64,000 nt of DNA from an uncultured Clostridia bacterium (GCA_947628135.1 CANQYT010000008.1:1-64000); one strand, 5' to 3'. Shown: positions 53,115 to 62,093, numbered from the stretch's first letter. Program-made: numbers and translations. The notes: generated from the sequence alone by a model not told the origin.

Positions 53115-53708
53115 TCACTCTTTTACGCGCACGCGCAGGGGGATACCCATCTTTTTTGCAAGTTTTTTACATTCGGCAATGTCCTCTTCGCCTATGCTGT
53201 CCACAACGGAAAACACAACGTTGCCGCCCTTTTCGCGGCACTTGCGCGCAAAGTCCAGCAGTCCGTCAAACGCTTTCTCGCCGAAAACGCTTTTGCAATG
53301 CTGTTGATATTTTTGCGCGTTGCACTCGTTTAGGGAGACGTTTATTACGTCGCAACTCGTCACAACAACGTCGGTAACGTCGCCGTTGTAGATGAGATTT
53401 GCCTGTCCGTTGGTGTTGATACGGGTGGTTTTGTCCACGCAGTGCAGGTAACTTGCCACTTCGTCCAGCGTTTCGAGGTTGTAGGTGGGCTCGCCGAACC
53501 CGCAAAAGACAACTTCCTCGTCGTAGTCGTCGAGGTTGAGCGGAAGTTGTTCGATAACGTCCGCGGCGGTGGGCTCTTCGCTTAGCCACAGCGGAGTGTC
53601 TCCCATACCTTTGCGCCCTTGGCGTATGCAGAAGTCGCAACGGTTGCTGCAACGGTTGGTGAGGTTGATGTAAATTTTGTTGCCTATTATGTAAACGTAA
53701 TTGTCCAT
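53115..53708 (-). CDS. TatD-linked radical SAM protein
   Basis: 197-residue radical SAM protein. INLTNRCSNRCDFCIRQGRK holds the CxxxCxxC that binds the 4Fe-4S cluster, VVFCGFGEPTYNLETL the GEP motif, and TRINTNGQANLIY the following strand. It fits the short radical SAM family habitually encoded next to tatD, whose reaction is unknown. It follows tatD by eight bases on the minus strand. It lacks a long C-terminal domain, as is normal for this family. Confidence 0.88.
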   Translation of the reverse strand: MDNYVYIIGNKIYINLTNRCSNRCDFCIRQGRKGMGDTPLWLSEEPTAADVIEQLPLNLDDYDEEVVFCGFGEPTYNLETLDEVASYLHCVDKTTRINTNGQANLIYNGDVTDVVVTSCDVINVSLNECNAQKYQQHCKSVFGEKAFDGLLDFARKCREKGGNVVFSVVDSIGEEDIAECKKLAKKMGIPLRVRVKE

Positions 53709-53716
53709 AGATTTTC

Positions 53717-54508
53717 TTACAGCCGCTTTTCCGCGGCGAATTTGGCTATTTTGGGGAAAAGCCTCAATGTGTTTGAGCGGATCTGCGCCTCTGCGGCGGC
53801 GACGTCCGTTTGGTAGACTTCCGCAAGTTTTGCTACTATTATCGGCACGTTCAGCGGCGTGTTCACCCGTCCCCGCAGAGGCTCGGGCGACATATACGGG
53901 CTGTCCGTTTCCGAAAGTACCCTGTCAAACGGCACTTGGCGAATCACTTCCTCTTTGCGGGCGTTTTTGAAGGTGACAGCCCCGCCGAAAGCGAAGTAGT
54001 GTCCCTCTTTCGCCGCCTGACGGGCAAATTCCGCACTGCCTCCGAAGCAATGCCACAGCACGCCGTTGTTGAGGTGTTTTTTCTGCGCGCGCAAGATGTC
54101 CCACGCGTCGCCGTAAGCGTCTCTCACGTGCAAAGTGACGGGCAGAGCGTATTTGTCGGCAAGTTCTATCTGCGCGGCAAACACGTCGCGTTGCGTTTGC
54201 CTGTCCGACAGGTCGTAGAAGTAGTCCAACCCAATCTCTCCCACAGCCACCGTCTTGGGGTGCGCGGCGAGTTTTGTCATTTCGGCGACGAACGTTTCGT
54301 CGAAGTTTTTGCTGTCGTGCGGGTGCATACCCACCGTCGCAAACACGCGGTCGTATTTTTCGGCGAGACGTACGCCCTCTTTCATCGAGTTGAAGTCGCA
54401 ACTGTTGTTGATGACAAATTCTATCCCTTGCTGCTCGCAGTCGAGCAGAATTTCGTCGGTGCGGTCGCGCAGTTTGGGGTCGTCGAGGTGCAAGTGACTG
54501 TCTATCAT
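53717..54508 (-). CDS. tatD: TatD family metal-dependent DNase
   Basis: 263-residue TIM-barrel hydrolase. MIDSHLHLDDPKL is the HxH metal motif, TVGMHPHDSKNF the next His, AVGEIGLDYFYD the Glu, TLHVRDAYGDAW and WHCFGGSAEF further His ligands, and SETDSPYMSPEPLRG the Asp. Start ATG 54508 overlaps the metG stop by four bases (ATGA); upstream residues in the open frame belong to the metG overlap. TatD proteins are 3'-5' exonucleases or deacylase-like enzymes. Position after metG is widely conserved in Firmicutes. Confidence 0.95.
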   Translation of the reverse strand: MIDSHLHLDDPKLRDRTDEILLDCEQQGIEFVINNSCDFNSMKEGVRLAEKYDRVFATVGMHPHDSKNFDETFVAEMTKLAAHPKTVAVGEIGLDYFYDLSDRQTQRDVFAAQIELADKYALPVTLHVRDAYGDAWDILRAQKKHLNNGVLWHCFGGSAEFARQAAKEGHYFAFGGAVTFKNARKEEVIRQVPFDRVLSETDSPYMSPEPLRGRVNTPLNVPIIVAKLAEVYQTDVAAAEAQIRSNTLRLFPKIAKFAAEKRL

Positions 54509-56442
54509 CGTACTTCTTTGCCGCTGCCTATTTCCGCCTCCGGCGAGACGAACACGACCTTTTTGCCGTCGGACGCGCACAGTATCATTCCGTTGCTTTC
54601 CACGCCGCGTATTTTGGCGGGTTTGAGGTTGGAAACAAGCACGACGGTTTTCCCTATCATATATTCGGGCGTGTAGTATTGCGCTATTCCGCTTACCACT
54701 TGGCGCACTTCCTCCCCCGCTTGCAATTTGAACAACAGCAATTTGTCGCTTTTAGCCACTTTTTCGCAACTGAGTACCTTTGCCGTGACGAGTTTTACCT
54801 TGGCAAAGTCGTCTATCGTAATTTGTTCCGCCTGTTCCGCCTGTTCCGTTTGGGGCGCGTCGTTCTGCGCGTTTTGTTCTTCCGCCATTTTGTCCAATTT
54901 CCACAACTCCTTTGCTACGTCTATGCGGTTGAAAAGGTTGTCGCCTTTTGTTACCGTTACGCCGTCGCCTATCCCGCCGAAATGCGCAAGCCCTTTGAAG
55001 TCGCGGGGCAGCGGCAAGCCTATTTTGTCGAAAATGCGCTCAGCCGTCGTCGGCACAAAGGGAATGAGCAACGTCGCGGCAAAGCGGATACATTCGCACA
55101 GCACGTACAGCACCGTCGCAAGCCGTTGTTTGTCGCCGTTTTTGTTGAGCGTCCACGGCGCGGTTTCGTCGATGTACTTGTTGGCGCGCTGAACGATACG
55201 GAAAACGTCGCAAAGTGCGTCGGGCGCGGAAAGGTTGTCCATATCGGCGCGCACTTTGGCAAGCGTTCCCTCGCACAGAGAAATGAGTTCGCGGTCCAGT
55301 TCGCAGTATTCGCCGTGACGGGGAATCGTGCCGCCGAAGTACTGCGCGACCATTGCGGTAGTGCGGCTGACGAGGTTGCCGAGGTCGTTTACGAGGTCGG
55401 CGTTGGTGCGGTTGAGCAACGCCTCGTTGGTGTAGTTGCCGTCGCTTCCGAAGGGAATTTCCCGCAGAAGAAAGTATCTCAGCACGTCCGCGCCGTAAAG
55501 GTCGGCAAGGACAAATGGGTCTACGACGTTGCCTTTGGATTTGCTCATCTTGTCGTTGCCGAACAGCAGCCAGCCGTGTCCGTACACCTTTTTGGGCAGG
55601 GGCAGGTCGAGCGCCATCAGCAATGCGGGCCAGATTATCGTGTGGAAGCGCACGATTTCTTTTCCCACGAGGTGCAGGTCCGCTGGCCAGAATTTGTCAA
55701 ACAGGCTGTGATCTTCCTGCAAGTACCCCAGCGCCGAGATGTAGTTTGCCAAGGCGTCTATCCACACGTACGCAACGTGTTTGGAATCGAATGGAAGTTT
55801 TACGCCCCAATCGAACGTGGTGCGGGAAACGCACAGATCTTTCAAGCCGGGCTTGATGAAGTTGTTTATCATTTCGTTCATTCGCGATTTGGGCGAGATG
55901 AAGTCGGGATTCTGCTCGTAAAACTCAATGAGGCGGTCCTGATATTTGCTTAGGCGGAAGAAGTAACTTTCCTCCTTTTGCAGGGACACTTCGCGCCCGC
56001 AGTCGGGGCATTTGCCGTCTACAAGCTGACTTTCCGTCCAAAAACTTTCGCAGGGCGTGCAGTACCACCCCTCGTAAGAGGATTTGTACAAGTCGCCCGA
56101 GGCGAGCAGTTTTTCGTAGATCTTGCTCACCGTTTCTTCGTGATAGCCGTCGGTGGTGCGTATAAATTTGTCGTAACTGATGTTGAGCGTTTTCCACAGC
56201 CGAACTATCTGATCGTGCAGTTTGTCTACGTACTGTTTGGGGGTAACGCCCGCCGCTTCGGCTTTTTGCTGAACTTTTTGCCCGTGTTCGTCCGTCCCCG
56301 TCAGATAAAATACGTCGTAGCCGTCCATTCGCTTGAAGCGCGCCAATGCGTCGCAGATGACGGTGGTGTAGCAATGTCCGAGGTGGAAATTGCCGCTGCT
56401 GTAATAGATGGGGGTGGTGATGTAGTAAGTGGGTTTCTTCAT
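54505..56442 (-). CDS. metG: Methionyl-tRNA synthetase
   Basis: 645-residue class I synthetase, the long form with C-terminal tRNA-binding domain. TTPIYYSSGNFHLGHCYTT holds the HIGH-type motif, FYLTGTDEHGQKVQQKAE the core, CTPCESFW...CPDCGREV the zinc knuckle, and NDKMSKSKGNVVDP the KMSKS loop. Residues about 540-645 are the Trbp111-like OB fold (VKLVTAKVLSCEKVAKSDKL). GAGGCG precedes the ATG on the minus strand. First gene of metG-tatD-radical SAM(-queH). Confidence 0.97.
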   Translation of the reverse strand: MKKPTYYITTPIYYSSGNFHLGHCYTTVICDALARFKRMDGYDVFYLTGTDEHGQKVQQKAEAAGVTPKQYVDKLHDQIVRLWKTLNISYDKFIRTTDGYHEETVSKIYEKLLASGDLYKSSYEGWYCTPCESFWTESQLVDGKCPDCGREVSLQKEESYFFRLSKYQDRLIEFYEQNPDFISPKSRMNEMINNFIKPGLKDLCVSRTTFDWGVKLPFDSKHVAYVWIDALANYISALGYLQEDHSLFDKFWPADLHLVGKEIVRFHTIIWPALLMALDLPLPKKVYGHGWLLFGNDKMSKSKGNVVDPFVLADLYGADVLRYFLLREIPFGSDGNYTNEALLNRTNADLVNDLGNLVSRTTAMVAQYFGGTIPRHGEYCELDRELISLCEGTLAKVRADMDNLSAPDALCDVFRIVQRANKYIDETAPWTLNKNGDKQRLATVLYVLCECIRFAATLLIPFVPTTAERIFDKIGLPLPRDFKGLAHFGGIGDGVTVTKGDNLFNRIDVAKELWKLDKMAEEQNAQNDAPQTEQAEQAEQITIDDFAKVKLVTAKVLSCEKVAKSDKLLLFKLQAGEEVRQVVSGIAQYYTPEYMIGKTVVLVSNLKPAKIRGVESNGMILCASDGKKVVFVSPEAEIGSGKEVR

Positions 56443-56531
56443 TGTTCGCCTCTGTTTTCCGACGGCGTCGCACGGTTTGCGCCGCTTTTTGACGTCTGCA
56501 AAAAATTTTCCGTGCCGTCTGACGTAGTTCT

Positions 56532-56560
56532 ATTATATATGTTTTTATCCGTTTTGTAAA
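56532..56560 (-). promoter_or_regulatory. metG operon promoter
   Basis: Minus strand TTTACA (56560-56555), 17-base spacer, TATAAT (56537-56532), about 90 bases before the start codon. Confidence 0.7.
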
Positions 56561-56658
56561 CAAAAACCGTTCACAAGCGCGGTAAAAAGCCGCGCAACAA
56601 ACGTAATATGCGACGTTTCTCGACAATAAACTATCTGTATGACAGGATTTTTGCGCAA

Positions 56659-57213
56659 ATGAATATCGTATGGACGGTCGTTACGGCGGCGGCGCTCGTC
56701 GCGCTTACCGTTGCCGACCCGCAAAGCGTACTGTCGGTGTGTCTGGACAGTTGTTCGCAGGCGGTCACGGCGGCGTTGGGACTGTGCGGCGTTTACTGCC
56801 TGTGGATGGGTATTTTCGAAGTGGCGGAAAGGTGCAAACTCGTCGAAAAGCTGTCGGGGTGTTTTGCGCGGCTCAACAAATTTCTGTACGGCAGACTGTC
56901 CGAAACGGCGGAGAGGTACGTTTCGCTCAATTTTGCCTCCAACCTGTTGGGCGTGGGCAACGCCGCCACCCCCTCTGCGATCGCCGCAATAAAGGAGACG
57001 GAACGGGGCGAAAGGCTGTCCCGAAGCGGCGCAATGCTGTTTGTTCTCAACGCTACGGGGGTGCAGTTAGTGCCGACGACGGTGATGGGACTGCGCGCGA
57101 CGATGGGCTCTGCCGACCCGTCGGACATTTTGCTGCCCAACCTCATCGCAACCTTTGTGACGTCGGTCGTGGGCGTGGCGTTGGTGTTTTGCGCGTACGG
57201 CAAGGCGAAATGA
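56659..57213 (+). CDS. spmA: Spore maturation protein A-like membrane protein
   Basis: 184-residue membrane protein with a nucleoside-recognition (Gate) domain: RYVSLNFASNLLGVGNAATPSAIAA and MLFVLNATGVQLVPTTVMG. SpmA with SpmB is needed for spore-core dehydration in Bacillus and Clostridium. ATG 56659 gives an N-terminus like other SpmA proteins but has only a weak AGGA upstream; ATG 56608 in the same frame is the alternative. The stop overlaps spmB by four bases. With spoIIE downstream, it supports a spore-forming host. Confidence 0.87.
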   Translation: MNIVWTVVTAAALVALTVADPQSVLSVCLDSCSQAVTAALGLCGVYCLWMGIFEVAERCKLVEKLSGCFARLNKFLYGRLSETAERYVSLNFASNLLGVGNAATPSAIAAIKETERGERLSRSGAMLFVLNATGVQLVPTTVMGLRATMGSADPSDILLPNLIATFVTSVVGVALVFCAYGKAK

Positions 57214-57713
57214 GTTACGTCGTACCGATACTGCTTGTCGCGGTGCTTGCGGTGGGGCTTGTCAAGCGGGTAAACGTCTACGACGGTTTTGTGTGCGGCG
57301 CGCGCAAGTCCTTCGATTTGTCCCTTACCGTTTTTCCCTATCTTGCCGCGGTGTTCATTATGGTAAACGCGCTCCACGCAAGCGGTCTGGACGTTTGGCT
57401 GACCAAGTTGCTTTCGCCGCCCTTTGCGCTGATGGGTATCCCAAGCGAAGTGGTACAGTTGGTACTGCTTCGCCCGTTCAGCGGCAGCGGCAGTCTGGCA
57501 ATTCTGACGGACGTATACGAAAATTACGGCGCGGACAGTTACGTCGGGCGGTGCGCTTCGGTGATTATGGGCAGCAGCGAAACGGTGTTTTACGTGGCGT
57601 CCGTCTACTTTGCGGGCACAAAGGTGCGGCGCACGGGTTGGGCTGTGCCCATCGCGCTGTTCTGCAATCTGTTGGGCGCGGCGGCGGCTTGTTTGCTGTG
57701 CAAAGTAATGTAG
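57210..57713 (+). CDS. spmB: Spore maturation protein B-like membrane protein
   Basis: 167-residue membrane protein, also of the Gate family. GARKSFDLSLTVFPYLAAVF, LLRPFSGSGSLAILTDVYEN and ASVIMGSSETVFYVASVYF are the SpmB core. It works with SpmA in spore-core dehydration. ATG 57210 overlaps the spmA stop; the longer open frame upstream is noise over spmA. spoIIE follows 114 bases later. Confidence 0.9.
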   Translation: MSYVVPILLVAVLAVGLVKRVNVYDGFVCGARKSFDLSLTVFPYLAAVFIMVNALHASGLDVWLTKLLSPPFALMGIPSEVVQLVLLRPFSGSGSLAILTDVYENYGADSYVGRCASVIMGSSETVFYVASVYFAGTKVRRTGWAVPIALFCNLLGAAAACLLCKVM

Positions 57714-57827
57714 TTGTCCTTTTGCGCCCTCCAAACTTCAAATCATTTCAAAAACAGCCATATTTTTACAATTAAACTACTCATCGCCGTTGTATCATTG
57801 CCGAAGAGTGTTTTCGGAGAGTGGCAG

Positions 57828-60107
57828 ATGAAATTGAATTGGAAGGAAATTCGCGGCAAACTCACGGCAAAGACGGTGTTGCTCTACGTCGTTTATGCGG
57901 CGTTGGCTGTCGCCTCGGGAGGGGTTTTCGACGGCAATCTGACGTTTGGGCTGTTTGTGGGCGCGGTATATTCGGCAAATCCAGTCGTTGCCGCCGTCAT
58001 CTATCTCGGCGGAAGCGCGGTTTTCGGTTGGGGCAGTCTGTTGCAAGCGGGGGTAAAGACTGCGATAGTTATGATAGCGGTCGCGGCGCACTATTTTGCC
58101 AAGCGCAAGATAGGCAAAGCGATGCTGCTGTTGTACCTTGTCGCGGCGAACGCGTTTTACGTCGCGTACGGCTTTACGGACTACTTTGGGCTGTTCGACA
58201 AGTTTTTGTACGCCGCCTGCGGCATTGCTTTCGCGTACGTGTGTATCTACACTTTCCGCGCGGTGTTCGTTCGCGGTTTGAGTTACCGTCCCGCCCTCGA
58301 CGAAACGGTGTGTATCGGCTTGTTTGTGACCGTCGCGTCTTACTGCTTTTCGCAGATAAGTTTCGGCACTATGCAACTGATTTATTTCGTCGCGCCCTTT
58401 GCGCTGTTGTTTGCGGCGGTGTGCTTCGGCGACAAGGCGAGTTTGTGCGCCGCGGTGCTGATGGGGGTGGGAAACGTCCTTGCCACGGGCGAATACGGCT
58501 GCTGCGTGTTTTGTACCGTCGCGTCGCTTGTTGCGGTCGTTCTATGCAAGATAAGCCGCTATCTCGGCGCGCTCGGCGTGTTGCTTGCCGACGTGCTGAT
58601 GAGTTACTTTCTCAATTTGCACGGCGTTTTCGACGTGGCTTCCGTTGCGCCCGCGTTTGCCTCCGCGCTGGTGTTTGCCGTTGTGCCAAACAGGGTGTAC
58701 GCCTACGTGCGCGACGCCTGTTCGGACAGCGCGGAACGTTACCTCAGCAAAACCGTCGTGCAGAAAATGGGCGACACCGTGTCGCGCAGGCTCGTCCGAC
58801 TGTCGGATATTTTCCTGTCGATGAAAAATGCTTTTTTCACTATGTCGGCGGGCACTGTTTCGGCGGAGGACGCGGAACGCGCGATAGTGCGGCAATGCTC
58901 GGACACCGTTTGCCGCGATTGCGACAGCCGCACGCGCTGTTGGCGGCAGGAACTCGCCCAAACGGAGCAAAGTTTGCTTCAACTGGGCGTATGCGCGGTA
59001 AAACGGGGCAGGTGTACCATTCTCGACGTGCCGCAATCGCTGTCCGTCAAGTGCGACAAGGTGTCGGGCTTGCTGAGTGAAGTCAACGCTCAGGCGCAGG
59101 TGTACCGCAGTTACAAGGAGCGCGCCGAAACCGCCGACAACGGCAAAGCGCTGTTGGGCGAACAGTTGGGCGGCGTGTCCGACTTGCTGTTGCAAATTGC
59201 CGACGAAACGAAGAATCGCACGGGTTACGACCGCACACGCGAGCAGGAACTCGTGGACAAACTTATCTTTCACAACGTGTTGTGTTCGGGCGCGGTCATC
59301 GCCCGACAAAAGGAGATCGTGACGGTGGTCGTCACCGTCGCACGCAAGGATCTGGACAACGAAACGGTGGAAAAGGTGGTTTCCGCCGTGATAAAACAAA
59401 ACGTCGCCGTCGAGCGTGTGGAAAAGACGGAAAGCGACGTCTGGGTAAACGTTCTGCTTGCCGTCAAACCGCGCTACAACGTCACGTTCGGCGTGTGTTC
59501 CGCGCCCAAAGAGGGCAGCGAAGTAAGCGGCGACACGCACACCGTCACGCGTACGGACAACGGCAAATGTATCATTGCTCTGTGCGACGGTATGGGCAGC
59601 GGCGCAAAGGCGGAACAGATGTCCGCCACGTCGATAGGTCTGGTGGAAAGTTTCTACCGCGCCGGTTTCGACAACGACACGATACTCTCCTGCGTAAACA
59701 GACTGCTCGTAGGGGGCGGCAACGAAATTTTCTGCGCGGTGGATATGGTGGTGTTGGACTTGTACAACGGTCTGGCTGATTTCATCAAGTTGGGCGCGTG
59801 CAGCGGTCTGGTGCGCGCGTCGGGCAAGGTGGAGATAGTCAGCGGCAGCAGTCTGCCCCTCGGCGTTCTGGACGCGATGACTCCCTCTATCACGAAAAAG
59901 GCGCTCGCGGGCGGCGACACAGTGGTGCTTATGTCCGACGGCGTAGCGGATTGTTTCAACGACCCCAACGCCGTAGCCAACGCCTTTGCCGAGGTGGCGC
60001 TCAACGTCCCGCAAAGCATTGCGGAAACGCTGCTCAACAAGGCTCTCAAACGCTGCAACAACCGCCCTGCCGACGATATGACGGTCGTAGTGGCAAAAAT
60101 AGCGTAA
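57828..60107 (+). CDS. spoIIE: Stage II sporulation protein E, PP2C phosphatase
   Basis: 759 residues. About ten transmembrane helices fill residues 15-310 (LLYVVYAALAVASGGVF; YFVAPFALLFAAVCFG). A central regulatory region follows, and a PP2C phosphatase domain spans about 545-759 with IALCDGMGSGAKAEQMSATS (metal Asp587) and VVLMSDGVADCFNDP (second metal Asp). SpoIIE dephosphorylates SpoIIAA to activate sigma-F in the forespore. GGAGAG seven bases before ATG 57828 sets the start; codons upstream in the frame lack a site. Confidence 0.95.
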   Translation: MKLNWKEIRGKLTAKTVLLYVVYAALAVASGGVFDGNLTFGLFVGAVYSANPVVAAVIYLGGSAVFGWGSLLQAGVKTAIVMIAVAAHYFAKRKIGKAMLLLYLVAANAFYVAYGFTDYFGLFDKFLYAACGIAFAYVCIYTFRAVFVRGLSYRPALDETVCIGLFVTVASYCFSQISFGTMQLIYFVAPFALLFAAVCFGDKASLCAAVLMGVGNVLATGEYGCCVFCTVASLVAVVLCKISRYLGALGVLLADVLMSYFLNLHGVFDVASVAPAFASALVFAVVPNRVYAYVRDACSDSAERYLSKTVVQKMGDTVSRRLVRLSDIFLSMKNAFFTMSAGTVSAEDAERAIVRQCSDTVCRDCDSRTRCWRQELAQTEQSLLQLGVCAVKRGRCTILDVPQSLSVKCDKVSGLLSEVNAQAQVYRSYKERAETADNGKALLGEQLGGVSDLLLQIADETKNRTGYDRTREQELVDKLIFHNVLCSGAVIARQKEIVTVVVTVARKDLDNETVEKVVSAVIKQNVAVERVEKTESDVWVNVLLAVKPRYNVTFGVCSAPKEGSEVSGDTHTVTRTDNGKCIIALCDGMGSGAKAEQMSATSIGLVESFYRAGFDNDTILSCVNRLLVGGGNEIFCAVDMVVLDLYNGLADFIKLGACSGLVRASGKVEIVSGSSLPLGVLDAMTPSITKKALAGGDTVVLMSDGVADCFNDPNAVANAFAEVALNVPQSIAETLLNKALKRCNNRPADDMTVVVAKIA

Positions 60108-60207
60108 TTCATTGCCCCGTGTAAACGGTTTTGTTCGCGGCAAGGCGCGCCAAGGACAAACGTTTCGTTTTGCGCATAAACTATACCGTTTGGCAAAGGA
60201 GCAAAGC

Positions 60208-60807
60208 GTGGCGGAATATATTTGCGAAGCAAGCGTAAAAGTGGGTCGCGGCGTCACTATCGAACCGTTTGCGGTGGTAAAGGGCAACACGGTATTGGGC
60301 GACGGCTGTGTGGTGGGCAGTTTCAGTTACCTCGACAACGCTATCGTGGGCGAACGGACTGCGGTGCGTTCGTCGCGTATTACCGACAGTTCGGTGGGCG
60401 CGCGTTGCGTAGTAGGACCTAACGCGCATTTGCGCGACGGCGCGGCGGTGGGCGACGACTGCCGTATAGGCAATTTTGTGGAAGTCAAGCGCAGCGTTCT
60501 GCACGACGGAGTGAAAGCGGCTCACCTCAGTTACATCGGCGACGCCGAAGTGGGCGCGCACACCAACGTCGGCTGCGGAGTGGTTTTTGTAAATTTCGAC
60601 GGCAAAACAAAACGCCGCACGGTGGTGGGAAAGGACTGTTTCATCGGTTGCAACGCCAATCTCGTTGCGCCGCTCGTAATCGGCGACGGCTGTTACGTCG
60701 CTTGCGGCACAACGGTGGACGGCGATATGCCCGACGGTTCGTTCGGCATAGGGCGCAGTTATCTCACGGTAAAGGAGGGCAAAGCCTGCAAATATCTGCA
60801 AAAATAG
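60208..60807 (+). CDS. Stand-alone left-handed beta-helix protein, GlmU C-terminal domain-like
   Basis: 199 residues made almost wholly of hexapeptide repeats. KAAHLSYIGDAEVGAHTNVG and RRTVVGKDCFIGCNANLVAPLVIGDG match the acetyltransferase half of GlmU, including the active-site His/Ser region. The N-terminal uridylyltransferase of full GlmU (about 450 residues) is absent. It may be a separated glucosamine-1-phosphate acetyltransferase or another acyltransferase. Start is GTG 60208 behind AAAGGAG. It follows spoIIE by 100 bases. Confidence 0.82.
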   Translation: MAEYICEASVKVGRGVTIEPFAVVKGNTVLGDGCVVGSFSYLDNAIVGERTAVRSSRITDSSVGARCVVGPNAHLRDGAAVGDDCRIGNFVEVKRSVLHDGVKAAHLSYIGDAEVGAHTNVGCGVVFVNFDGKTKRRTVVGKDCFIGCNANLVAPLVIGDGCYVACGTTVDGDMPDGSFGIGRSYLTVKEGKACKYLQK

Positions 60808-60848
60808 CCGCGCGTATAGTGTGCGGCGGCTTTTAACTCGGCGTTTTG

Positions 60849-60876
60849 TTGACAATATACTGAATTTTGTTAAAAT
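60849..60876 (+). promoter_or_regulatory. Sfp-type transferase promoter, apparently leaderless
   Basis: TTGACA, 16-base spacer, TAAAAT, then six bases and ATG 60883. No Shine-Dalgarno. Confidence 0.7.
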
Positions 60877-60882
60877 ATAACT

Positions 60883-61497
60883 ATGCTCTTTTACGATACG
60901 TTTGACAGTTACTCGAAATTACAACTTCTCGGCGCGGACGTCTACTTTGCAACCTTCGAGGACGGTCTGCAAGTGACCAACGTTCTGCCCCAAGCGCGCA
61001 ACGAATACGTGCAAAGCGCCGCCGAGGCAAAAATTAAACGCCAACGTTTTGCCGTGTGGCGTTTGTTGGACGTCGCGCTGAAAGAGCGCACGGGTCGCGG
61101 CGTGGAAAGTTACATTTTTACGCGGCAGCCCTGCGGCAAATGGACGTCGCCCGACTTGACGCTGCACTTTTCGATGAGTCACAGCGAATACGCGGTGGCG
61201 GCGGCAATTTCCGACCGTCCCGTGGGCGTGGACGTTCAAAGCGTAAAGGAATTTTCCCGCCGCGACTGCGCGGCTCTGGCAAACCGCATATTGACGGAAA
61301 GGGAAAAGCGCGATTTTTTCGCCCTGCCCTTGCAAAGCCGCCCGTCCTTTCTTGCCGAGTTGTGGGCAGCAAAGGAAAGCCTTTTCAAACTTGACGGCAA
61401 CGGCGTATTCAAGCCCCGCGCTTTGCACGCCGACAGCGGCAACACAATTTGCAAAACACTTTCGTGCGGCTACGTTGTAGCCCTTTCGACGGTGTAA
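60883..61497 (+). CDS. 4'-phosphopantetheinyl transferase, Sfp type
   Basis: 204 residues. LHFSMSHSEYAVAAAISDRP, VGVDVQSVKEFSRRD (magnesium-binding Asp) and FLAELWAAKESLFKLDGNGV (WxxKES) are the Sfp-family motifs. The enzyme moves 4'-phosphopantetheine from CoA onto carrier proteins. No polyketide or nonribosomal peptide genes are in the window; in such lineages this type can also serve the fatty-acid carrier protein. It appears leaderless. It ends one base from the convergent antitoxin gene. Confidence 0.9.
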   Translation: MLFYDTFDSYSKLQLLGADVYFATFEDGLQVTNVLPQARNEYVQSAAEAKIKRQRFAVWRLLDVALKERTGRGVESYIFTRQPCGKWTSPDLTLHFSMSHSEYAVAAAISDRPVGVDVQSVKEFSRRDCAALANRILTEREKRDFFALPLQSRPSFLAELWAAKESLFKLDGNGVFKPRALHADSGNTICKTLSCGYVVALSTV

Positions 61498-61498
61498 C

Positions 61499-61723
61499 TT
61501 ACAGCCACTTTGCTCGGGACAGCTCTTTTTTCGCCGCGCGATCCAACCTGTCGTCCGACTGCGGCAGAGAAAGGTGCATTTGGTCTATGTCCAGCAGCAC
61601 CAATTTGGGTTTGTTGTTTTTGAATATCACCACGCAGCCGTTTTCTTCCGCCTGGCGCACAACTTTGGAAAAATTTTGATTGGCTTCCGTCATGGAAACT
61701 ATTTGATTGGAGTCTATCAGCAT
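61499..61723 (-). CDS. Phd/YefM-type antitoxin, no partner toxin seen
   Basis: 74 residues. LIDSNQIVSMTEANQNFSKVV and KPKLVLLDIDQMHL are the Phd/YefM DNA-binding N-terminal pattern; the C-terminus is charged (DRLDRAAKKELSRAKWL). AAAGGAG precedes the ATG. Such antitoxins usually sit before a Doc or RelE/YoeB-type toxin, but the next leftward DNA is the convergent transferase gene, so no toxin is present downstream. It may be an orphan repressor. Confidence 0.85.
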   Translation of the reverse strand: MLIDSNQIVSMTEANQNFSKVVRQAEENGCVVIFKNNKPKLVLLDIDQMHLSLPQSDDRLDRAAKKELSRAKWL

Positions 61724-61756
61724 TTTGCGTCTCCTTTACCGTATTTTTACGCAATT

Positions 61757-61785
61757 ATTGTAGCACAAACTTAGGATAAATTCAA
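61757..61785 (-). promoter_or_regulatory. Antitoxin promoter
   Basis: Minus strand TTGAAT (61785-61780), 17-base spacer, TACAAT (61762-61757). Confidence 0.55.
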
Positions 61786-61942
61786 CCCCTGTTTTTTGCA
61801 GCGCAAGTTGCGGATTTTTTCCTTTGGGGCGCAAAAAAACGGAGTTTTATACGTATTGATTACTTATATATAGCATTTTACAACAACTTTATATCATTAA
61901 AAAGAAAATTTTGCTCTCAAAAATTTTTTTTTGAAATTTGTA
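61786..61942. other. AT-rich intergenic DNA
   Basis: Runs of A and T without a coding frame, between the divergent antitoxin and sugar-transport promoters. Confidence 0.4.
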
Positions 61943-61971
61943 TTGAAATGACCGCAGTGCGGTGATAAAAT
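61943..61971 (+). promoter_or_regulatory. Sugar ABC operon promoter with palindromic operator in the spacer
   Basis: TTGAAA, 17-base spacer, TAAAAT. The spacer contains ACCGCAGTGCGGT (61951-61963), a palindrome with a 3-base centre placed where a repressor would block RNA polymerase. Confidence 0.6.
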
Positions 61972-62093
61972 TATACTGTATTAGTGTTCAAAGGGGGAAA
62001 TTTGTGCCTTTTTGACCTTGAAAAAACGATTTTGCTACCCTGACCGAACAGGGCGTAAAATAAAAAAAAAGGAATTTTTTTTAGGAGGAAAAT

